This document shows positions 1 to 5,359 of a DNA stretch of 6,652 nucleotides, piece by piece. The position numbers and the translations under genes were made by a program. Position 1 is the first letter of the stretch; every line of letters starts with the position of its first letter. The notes under the pieces were generated by a model, which saw nothing but the letters and a program-made list of their open reading frames with translations, was not told the origin of the DNA and did not search any database. The DNA is from an uncultured Veillonella sp. (GTDB lineage: Bacteria > Bacillota > Negativicutes > Veillonellales > Veillonellaceae). The DNA lies in contig NZ_CAJZFD010000113.1 in assembly GCF_915069625.1 (NCBI RefSeq), positions 1 through 6,652 of the forward strand, read 5' to 3'.

Positions 1-124
1 CAAATATGGGTATTTGTTGAACGTTATTAATTACATAGCCTTTTAGTTTATTACAGATGTTATGTGCTATTAGATACACCTTTTTTCATCTTAGAATGAT
101 ATAATAATTTTTACATCTTATTCC

Positions 125-204
125 GATGTAGAGGTGTTATTCAAATTTAGTCATATTCCATATAACTCATTGGAATATAGAATAACATAGATTTTATCTA
201 CATT
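125..204. repeat. Nested imperfect palindrome upstream of the dehydratase-activator fusion gene
   Basis: Three nested arm pairs share one centre. ATATTCCA at 153-160 pairs with TGGAATAT at 171-178 across a 10-base loop. GTTATTC at 136-142 pairs with GAATAAC at 180-186. ATGTAG at 126-131 pairs with CTACAT at 198-203. The sequence directly shows a cruciform or hairpin of about 80 bases, ending just before a TATAAT box. It could be an operator for a regulator of the downstream gene or the end structure of a transcript entering from the left. It has no T-run after it, so a terminator is less likely. Which role is right cannot be decided from sequence alone. Confidence 0.55.
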
Positions 205-209
205 TGTTG

Positions 210-215
210 TATAAT
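210..215 (+). promoter_or_regulatory. Candidate -10 box (TATAAT) for the fusion gene
   Basis: A perfect TATAAT lies 167 bases upstream of the chosen start codon, directly after the nested palindrome. No good -35 box sits 16-18 bases upstream; that position falls in the right arm of the palindrome. A TG pair touches the box, close to but one base off an extended -10. In such AT-rich sequence a chance match is quite possible. A weaker alternative is TTGGTA (285-290) with TATGTT (307-312). Confidence 0.3.
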
Positions 216-287
216 ATGTATAGGATATTTAAAAAATTAGATATTTTTGTGAAAGCATATCCTAATCTAAGTTTAATTAGATGCTTG

Positions 288-320
288 GTACATTTTATGT
301 AAGATTTATGTTAAATGTAC
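288..320. promoter_or_regulatory. 8-bp perfect inverted repeat, possible operator
   Basis: GTACATTT at 288-295 and AAATGTAC at 313-320 form a perfect inverted repeat with 17 bases between, so arm centres lie 25 bases apart. It overlaps a weak promoter-like pair (TTGGTA at 285-290, TATGTT at 307-312) about 60 bases before the gene start. Position and symmetry fit an operator, but the half-site matches no regulator I recognise, and AT-rich sequence yields such repeats by chance fairly often. Confidence 0.3.
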
Positions 321-336
321 TACGTTCACAAAATGA

Positions 337-358
337 GTATGATCTTGTGTGGTCATAC
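337..358 (+). promoter_or_regulatory. Leader hairpin just upstream of the fusion gene's ribosome binding site
   Basis: GTATGATC at 337-344 pairs with GGTCATAC at 351-358 (one T-G pair) around a six-base loop. Two G bases and a run of five T follow. The hairpin ends 12 bases before the Shine-Dalgarno site. A competing pairing exists between CACAA (327-331) and TTGTG (345-349), the latter covering the hairpin loop. It may be a weak attenuator or an mRNA-stabilising leader structure; a defined riboswitch class is not recognised. Confidence 0.3.
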
Positions 359-370
359 GGTTTTTGAAAA

Positions 371-376
371 GAGAGG
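371..376 (+). promoter_or_regulatory. Ribosome binding site that fixes the fusion gene start
   Basis: GAGAGG lies five bases before the ATG at 382. The longer reading frame opens at a GTG at 349 with no purine-rich site before it, and its extra 11 residues precede the usual start of the ATPase fold. The ATG at 382 is therefore the preferred start. Confidence 0.75.
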
Positions 377-381
377 TATTT

Positions 382-3300
382 ATGCAACACATGCTACGCA
401 TGGGTATTGACGTGGGCTCTACAACGGTTAAAGTTGTACTATTAGACGAACACGATAATTATTTGTATAAAAAGTACATACGCCATTATGCGAACATTTT
501 GGACACCGTATATACCTTGCTCCAAGAGGCTCAAGTGGGTCATGAAGATGATCTAGTTCATGTATGTATTACCGGTTCTGGTGGTATGGCGATGGCTGAA
601 AAGGTACGCATTCCATTCGTACAAGAGGTTATTGCTGAAACACGTGCTGTAAAAGCACTCTATCCAGAAACTGATGTTATCATCGAACTTGGTGGTGAAG
701 ATGCGAAGGTTACCTATTTGGGTCAAACGGCAGAACACCGTATGAATGGCTCTTGTGCTGGTGGTACAGGTGCTTTCATCGACCAAATGGCGACATTATT
801 GCAAACAGATGCATCTGGCCTTAACCAATTGGCCATGAATGCTGATACGATTTATCCAATTGCAGCACGCTGTGGCGTATTTGCTAAAACAGACGTACAA
901 GCTTTGTTAAACCAAGGCGCATCTCATGAAAATATTGCAAAATCCGTATTCCAAGCGATTGTAAACCAAACAATTGCGGGCCTTGCATGCGGTCATAAAA
1001 TTGAAGGTAATGTAGCATTCCTTGGCGGTCCATTGACATTCTTGTCTGAATTGCGCCAATGCTTCTGCGATACCTTAGAACTAGATGAAGCGCATCGCAT
1101 TATCCCTGAGAATGGTGAATTGTTCATCGCTTTAGGGGCGGCTTTGGTGAAAGAAGACTGTCGTGAGATTACAGTTGGCCAATTAACAAAAGAAATTGGT
1201 GCCCTCATCGGTATTCCTATGGAGGCTACAGATCGTGTAGAACCTCTATTTAAAAATGAACAAGAATTAGAAGAATTCCGCGCTCGTCATGCTAAGGCAG
1301 TAACGCCAAAGGCAAACATTGAAGATGCGCAAGGGCCTTGTTACCTTGGTATTGATGCGGGTTCTACTACACTTAAGGTAGTTCTCATCAATAGTAATAA
1401 GGAAATTATCTTCTCTCACTATGGTCCAAACCATGGTAAACCATTAGAAAAATCTCGTGAAATGATCGAGAAAATTTATGAACTGTTACCAAAAGGCGCT
1501 TATATTGCGCATTCTGGTGTAACTGGCTACGGCGAAGCGTTCCTTAAACGCGCCCTTGGTATCGATATTGGTGAAGTAGAAACAATGGCTCACTATCGTG
1601 CAGCTCGCTACTTCTGCCCTGATGTTTCCTTTATCTTGGACATCGGCGGTCAAGATATGAAATGCTGTAAGGTTCGTGATGGCTATATCGAAGATATCGT
1701 ATTGAACGAAGCATGTTCCTCTGGTTGTGGTTCCTTCATCGATACATTCGCATCCGGTCTACGCATTCCAATCGACCAATTCGCGAAGGAAGGTTTGTTG
1801 GCATCCTTGCCAATCGACTTGGGGTCTCGTTGTACCGTATTTATGAACTCTAAGGTTAAGCAGGCTCAAAAAGAAGGTGCTACGGTACAAGATATCGCAG
1901 CAGGCCTTGCTTACTCTGTTATTAAAAATGCCCTTTACAAGGTTCTTAAGGTAAAAGATCCTAAAGAATTGGGCGATCATATCGTTGTACAAGGCGGTAC
2001 ATTCTACAATGAATCCGTATTGCGTGCCTTTGAGAAATTGATGGGCGTAGAAGTAATTCGTCCTGACGTATCTGGCTTGATGGGTGCTTATGGTATGGCC
2101 CTTCTTGCAGCTGAAACAGCAGAAGAGTTACAAAAGGAAAAAAGTACTTTGCTCGATAGCAATGGCCTTAACTCCTTACAAGTATCTACGACAATGCGCA
2201 ATTGTGGCCTTTGCTCTAACAATTGTATGCTTACTATCAACGCTTTCTCCGACGGTCGTACCTACGTAACGGGTAACCGTTGTGACCGCGGTGCAGGTGG
2301 TATGATTCAAGAGGAACGCAAAGCAGTTCCTAACTTAGTAGACGTTAAATTGCGTCGTTACTTCGACTATTACTTAAAGAAAAATATTCCAGAGTTCGAA
2401 GGTAAAATGCGCGTAGGTATTCCTCGCGTCCTCAATATGTATGAGGATTTCCCATTCTGGTTTACATTCTTTAATACACTTGGCTATGAAGTAATCCTTT
2501 CCGATTACACAACGAAGGACCAATATAACAAGGCTATCGATACAATCCCATCCGATACAGCTTGCTACCCAGCAAAAGCGGTTCATGGTCATATTCGCAA
2601 TCTTGCGAATGCACAGGTAGACTTTGTTTGGTACCCTTGTGTGCAACATGGTCCTAAGGAATTTAGCCGCGACAATAATTACCATTGTCCAATGGTTATT
2701 TCCTATCCAGAACTTATTAAAAACAACATGCAAGACGTGTTAGGGGATACTCCATTCCATGCACCATTCTTGCCGTTGGCTGATAAAAAATCTCTTGTTC
2801 CTGCCCTTGTGAAAGCATTGGATTTCTTGAACCTCAAGAAGAAAGATATTGCTAATGCTGTAGAAAAAGCTTGGGAAGAACAAGAAAACTGTAAGGCTTC
2901 TTACCGTGAAACGACGAAGAAAACTGTATCTCGCCTCGTAGCAGAGCAAATTCCTACCATCGTATTAGCTGGTCGTCCATATCATTTGGACTCTGGTATT
3001 AACCACGGTATTCCAGAGCTTATTACATCTCTTGGTATGGCTGTTCTTACAGAAGATGGCGTTGCTCCACTAGGCAATGAAATTAAGCATCTACGTGTTG
3101 TAGACCAATGGTCCTACCATAGCCGTTTATATCGCGCTGCTGAATTCGTAAGTAGAACAGAAGGCTTCCAAATCGTTGAACTTAACTCCTTCGGTTGTGG
3201 CCTTGACTCTATCGTAGCGGATCAAGTAAAAGATATACTTTCAGCAAATCATAAAATTCATACCTTACTCAAAATTGATGAAGGTACAAACCTTGGTGCT

Positions 3301-4635
3301 GTAACGATTCGTTTGCGTTCCTTGCAATCTGTAATGGAACGTAGCTTGCGTCGTCATCATAACCCAGAAGCTCCAGAAGTGGTGGAAGAGCAATTACCAA
3401 CGTACGATTATAATCGCGTTGTGTTTACAGAGGAAATGCGTAAGACTTATAAAATCTTGGTGCCACAAATGTCACCATTGCATTTTAGTCTCTTAGATCC
3501 AGTCCTCAAAAATGAAGGCTATGACTTTGAAATGTTGCCAGCTCCAACGCGTGACGATATTGAAGTGGGCTTAAAATACATCAATAATGATGCATGTTAC
3601 CCAGCGATTATCGTTGTAGGTCAGCTCATGTCTGCTTTACTATCCGGTAAATATGATATCAATAAAACAGCTGTTATCATCTCTCAAACAGGTGGTGGTT
3701 GTCGTGCTACAAACTACATCGGTTACTTGCGTAAGGCTTTAATCGATGCTGGTATGAAGCAAGTACCAATCCTATCCCTCAATGCGAGCGATATAGAACG
3801 TCAACCAGGCTTCAAATTGACAAAAGGTTTCTTACATCGTATGATCCAAGCCGTTGTTTACGGTGATGCCCTCATGCAATGCGTATTGGCTACACGTCCA
3901 TACGAAACTAACCCAGGCTCTACAGATGCATTATGTGATTACTGGATTAAAAAATTACAGCAAAACATTACATCTGCAAGCCTTCGTCAGTACAATAAGT
4001 ACATCAAAGAAATCATTCATGACTTTGATAACTTACCGGTTAATAAAGATGTACAAAAACCTCGCGTTGGCGTCGTAGGGGAAATTTACGTTAAGTTCCA
4101 TCCGAGCGCTAACAACCATATCAATGAACTCATTGAAAAAGAAGGTGGCGAAGTTGTTACATCTGGCCTATTAGACTTCTTCTTGTACTGCGCAATGGAT
4201 AGCACATACCGTGCTAAACACCTTGATGGTACATGGCTATCTGGCTTCTTTGGTACATTGGCTCGTGAAGCCCTTGAACTCTACCGCTTGCCATACGCTA
4301 AAGCCGTAGCAGCGTCTAAACACTTTGACCCTCTACAACGTATGACAGAAGTAGCAAAAGAAGCAGCTCAATTCATTGGACTTGGTAACCAATGTGGTGA
4401 AGGCTGGTTCCTCACAGGCGATATGATCGACCTCATCGAAAAAGGGGCAAAACAAATCGTATGCTTGCAACCATTCGGTTGCTTACCAAACCACGTAACA
4501 GGTAAAGGCATGGTAAAAACACTATCCGCTGCCTACCCAGACGTGCGCATTGCTGCCATCGACTACGATCCAGGCTCCAGTGCAGTAAACCAAGCAAACC
4601 GTTTGAAACTATTACTATCGACCATGTTTGAATAA
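382..4635 (+). CDS. Fused 2-hydroxyacyl-CoA dehydratase activator / dehydratase-like iron-sulfur protein
   Basis: A cytoplasmic protein of 1417 residues. It has two tandem BadF/BadG/HgdC-type (ASKHA fold) ATPase domains, at about 6-260 and 321-590. The first has GIDVGSTTVK (8-17), ELGGEDAK (102-109), Cys125 and Cys164. The second has GIDAGSTTLK (323-332), DIGGQDMK (420-427), Cys445 and Cys484. In HgdC of Acidaminococcus, the equivalent two cysteines from each subunit of a homodimer hold one [4Fe-4S] cluster. A four-cysteine motif follows (608, 611, 615, 634). Next comes a DUF2229/COG3580-like region (about 676-1000) with Cys728, 753, 769 and 939. A COG3581-like C-terminal part (about 1023-1417) has Cys1072, 1107, 1270, 1338, 1361 and 1367. 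By family knowledge, such proteins couple ATP hydrolysis to one-electron transfer onto a dehydratase or related Fe-S enzyme; the substrate of this fused family is not known to me. No electron-transfer or CoA-transferase gene lies beside it. It seems monocistronic and is intact. Confidence 0.9.
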   Translation: MQHMLRMGIDVGSTTVKVVLLDEHDNYLYKKYIRHYANILDTVYTLLQEAQVGHEDDLVHVCITGSGGMAMAEKVRIPFVQEVIAETRAVKALYPETDVIIELGGEDAKVTYLGQTAEHRMNGSCAGGTGAFIDQMATLLQTDASGLNQLAMNADTIYPIAARCGVFAKTDVQALLNQGASHENIAKSVFQAIVNQTIAGLACGHKIEGNVAFLGGPLTFLSELRQCFCDTLELDEAHRIIPENGELFIALGAALVKEDCREITVGQLTKEIGALIGIPMEATDRVEPLFKNEQELEEFRARHAKAVTPKANIEDAQGPCYLGIDAGSTTLKVVLINSNKEIIFSHYGPNHGKPLEKSREMIEKIYELLPKGAYIAHSGVTGYGEAFLKRALGIDIGEVETMAHYRAARYFCPDVSFILDIGGQDMKCCKVRDGYIEDIVLNEACSSGCGSFIDTFASGLRIPIDQFAKEGLLASLPIDLGSRCTVFMNSKVKQAQKEGATVQDIAAGLAYSVIKNALYKVLKVKDPKELGDHIVVQGGTFYNESVLRAFEKLMGVEVIRPDVSGLMGAYGMALLAAETAEELQKEKSTLLDSNGLNSLQVSTTMRNCGLCSNNCMLTINAFSDGRTYVTGNRCDRGAGGMIQEERKAVPNLVDVKLRRYFDYYLKKNIPEFEGKMRVGIPRVLNMYEDFPFWFTFFNTLGYEVILSDYTTKDQYNKAIDTIPSDTACYPAKAVHGHIRNLANAQVDFVWYPCVQHGPKEFSRDNNYHCPMVISYPELIKNNMQDVLGDTPFHAPFLPLADKKSLVPALVKALDFLNLKKKDIANAVEKAWEEQENCKASYRETTKKTVSRLVAEQIPTIVLAGRPYHLDSGINHGIPELITSLGMAVLTEDGVAPLGNEIKHLRVVDQWSYHSRLYRAAEFVSRTEGFQIVELNSFGCGLDSIVADQVKDILSANHKIHTLLKIDEGTNLGAVTIRLRSLQSVMERSLRRHHNPEAPEVVEEQLPTYDYNRVVFTEEMRKTYKILVPQMSPLHFSLLDPVLKNEGYDFEMLPAPTRDDIEVGLKYINNDACYPAIIVVGQLMSALLSGKYDINKTAVIISQTGGGCRATNYIGYLRKALIDAGMKQVPILSLNASDIERQPGFKLTKGFLHRMIQAVVYGDALMQCVLATRPYETNPGSTDALCDYWIKKLQQNITSASLRQYNKYIKEIIHDFDNLPVNKDVQKPRVGVVGEIYVKFHPSANNHINELIEKEGGEVVTSGLLDFFLYCAMDSTYRAKHLDGTWLSGFFGTLAREALELYRLPYAKAVAASKHFDPLQRMTEVAKEAAQFIGLGNQCGEGWFLTGDMIDLIEKGAKQIVCLQPFGCLPNHVTGKGMVKTLSAAYPDVRIAAIDYDPGSSAVNQANRLKLLLSTMFE

Positions 4636-4756
4636 AGGAGTGCTCCGTTATATTTTCAACGGGGCCATGTTAGATGTATTGCTAATTTTAGCCCCAATAA
4701 TAGTTGTGTAACTCGATGGAGCTATTGTAAATAAGCGATAAGGTGCTTTCATTTTA

Positions 4757-4904
4757 TAATGGGGCCCGGATACAACTGCATATCATTAGTATAGAAAAAA
4801 TACAGCCCTCTCTTGGCTCAGGTACGTCACTACGCTCCGTAAAATCGCTGCAGAGAGGGCTGTATTCTTTTCTATATACACTCGGCTATGAAGATGTCCC
4901 ATTA
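4757..4904 (+). repeat. Palindromic intergenic element, copy 1
   Basis: This 148-bp unit has a second, inverted copy at 5169-5303. Its left end TAATGGGGCCC (4757-4767) matches the right end of copy 2 read on the other strand, with 18 of 22 bases shared in the extended comparison. Its right end, read on the minus strand, begins TAATGGGACA and matches copy 2's left end. The loop carries CGTAAAATCGCTGCAGA (4838-4854), exactly complementary to 17 bases of copy 2, and CTCAG shared near the other loop side. The stems differ in sequence between copies. I know of no named family; it encodes no protein. Confidence 0.7.
4790..4876. terminator. Bidirectional intrinsic terminator in element 1
   Basis: A perfect 15-bp stem, 4799-4813 with 4852-4866, extends with a one-base bulge to 4790 and 4876. 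The GC-rich core is CAGCCCTCTCT/AGAGAGGGCTG. The loop is 38 bases (4814-4851). On the plus strand a T-rich stretch (TTCTTTTCTAT) follows the stem core. On the minus strand the complement of AGAAAAAA gives a matching T-run. It is the first strong terminator-like structure after the fusion gene, about 155 bases past its stop. The loop is much longer than in ordinary terminators. Confidence 0.65.
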
Positions 4905-5002
4905 TAAAATGTAAGTAATCCAATCTACTATATCCCTAATAGCTCCATCGAGTTTGTTATCTCATTATTTACAAAAAATTAGCAATACACCTAATGGAGA
5001 CG

Positions 5003-5043
5003 GTAGGGAGGAGATGTGCCTATGGCAGATCTCCTTTTCCTAC
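5003..5043 (+). promoter_or_regulatory. Hairpin that can sequester the ribosome binding site of the small membrane-peptide gene
   Basis: GTAGG (5003-5007) pairs with CCTAC (5039-5043), GGAGAT (5010-5015) with ATCTCC (5029-5034), and GCC (5018-5020) with GGC (5024-5026). The Shine-Dalgarno sequence AGGAG (5009-5013) is largely in the stem, and the start codon at 5022-5024 sits at the tip. Folding would block ribosome entry. No T-run follows, so this is not a terminator. The pairing is seen in the sequence; a regulatory role is inferred. Confidence 0.45.
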
Positions 5044-5129
5044 AATCAGTTGGACAGGTGATTTCCTTTATTGTGCCTTATATTTTCAGAAGAGAAAGAA
5101 TAGTGCCAAGTCGATATTACAATGTGTAA
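5022..5129 (+). CDS. Candidate small single-pass membrane peptide (35 aa)
   Basis: An ATG preceded by GGGAGGAG, with AGGAG eight bases upstream, opens a 35-codon frame ending in TAA. The peptide starts MADLLFLQ. It has one hydrophobic stretch of about 19 residues (4-22), interrupted by Gln8, Gln12 and Pro19, then a basic RRER (23-26) and a polar tail ending YYNV. This suggests one membrane span with the C-terminus inside. It lies alone between two inverted palindromic elements, and element 2's hairpin about 70 bases downstream would end its transcript. No clear promoter is visible. Size, membrane span and a maskable ribosome binding site resemble type I toxins, but I recognise no family. A chance frame of this length is possible; the strong binding site is the main argument for it. 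Confidence 0.4.
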   Translation: MADLLFLQSVGQVISFIVPYIFRRERIVPSRYYNV

Positions 5130-5168
5130 TACATATAGTTTATTACTTTGGCTGATGCTCTTAAGTCG

Positions 5169-5303
5169 TAATGGGACACCTTTACAAATAGTGTTAATAT
5201 AAATAAGCGCCCCCTTTCTGCAGCGATTTTACGAAGGACTGAGCAAGGAAAGGGGGCGCTTATTTATATACTAAAGTTATTCTGTTGTGACGGGGCCCCA
5301 TTA
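5169..5303 (-). repeat. Palindromic intergenic element, copy 2 (inverted)
   Basis: This is a 135-bp unit in opposite orientation to the copy at 4757-4904. The loop contains TCTGCAGCGATTTTACG (5217-5233), the exact complement of 4838-4854, followed by CTGAGC (5239-5244). The left end is TAATGGGACACC. The right end, read on the minus strand, is TAATGGGGCCCC. An outer perfect 14-bp arm pair (5162-5175 with 5297-5310) encloses it. Only the TAATGGG part of that arm is shared with copy 1; the other seven bases are private but still pair. Confidence 0.7.
5197..5269. terminator. Bidirectional intrinsic terminator in element 2
   Basis: A perfect 22-bp stem (5197-5218 with 5248-5269) has a GC-rich core (AAGCGCCCCC/GGGGGCGCTT) and a 29-base loop. 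AT-rich ends give TTATTTATAT after the core on either strand. It lies about 90 bases beyond the transporter stop on the minus strand and would end that transcript. It would also end any plus-strand transcript of the small peptide gene. The stem is longer, and the loop much larger, than in usual terminators. Confidence 0.7.
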
Positions 5304-5359
5304 CGACTTAGAAATACAAGGGCTATAACTTTGTATTAACTATTGCAATAAGGCTGGCA

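Larger units (their letters stand above)
4670..4994. repeat. Long imperfect palindrome (about 325 bp) enclosing element 1
   Basis: Several arm pairs are colinear around a centre near 4832. 4670-4689 pairs with 4975-4994 with one mismatch (core TGTATTGCTAATTTT). 4710-4726 pairs with 4938-4954 exactly (17 bp, containing CTCGATGGAGC). 4750-4763 pairs with 4898-4911 exactly (14 bp). The innermost hairpin is 4790-4876. The stretches between arms do not pair well, so this is a diverged palindrome rather than a single stem. It starts 35 bases after the fusion gene's stop codon and contains no convincing gene. Confidence 0.7.

Noticed and set aside
1..46. Open frames running in from the left edge (stops at 28-30 and 44-46)
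   Set aside because: Only 9-14 codons are visible, with nothing to tell a gene end from chance.
64..86. Possible terminator for a gene to the left (GTG-TAT / ATA-CAC followed by T-run)
   Set aside because: The stem is only six AT-rich pairs with a bulge and three-base loop; the T-run alone is not convincing in this background.
216..302. 28-codon frame in the upstream region
   Set aside because: No Shine-Dalgarno site before it; its start overlaps the candidate -10 box, and the composition is that of AT-rich non-coding DNA.
349..381. GTG start adding 11 residues to the fusion protein
   Set aside because: No ribosome binding site precedes 349, the extra residues lie before the usual ATPase start, and GAGAGG is well placed for the ATG at 382.
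2374..2949. Minus-strand open frames inside the fusion gene
   Set aside because: They are antisense to conserved coding sequence, lack ribosome binding sites and have no recognisable protein features.
4643..4664. Small hairpin right after the fusion gene stop (CTCCGTT/AACGGGG)
   Set aside because: Seven pairs including a G-T pair and no T-run after it; not a credible terminator on its own.
4667..4711. 14-codon hydrophobic frame after the fusion gene (MLDVLLILAPIIVV)
   Set aside because: No proper ribosome binding site, very short, and it lies in an arm of the long palindrome, which explains its sequence. An in-frame continuation after the stop is suggestive but too weak.
5105..5152. Weak palindrome over the end of the small frame (GCCAA/TTGGC, TATTAC/GTAATA)
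   Set aside because: Only 5-6 bp arms with poor pairing between them; likely chance in AT-rich sequence.
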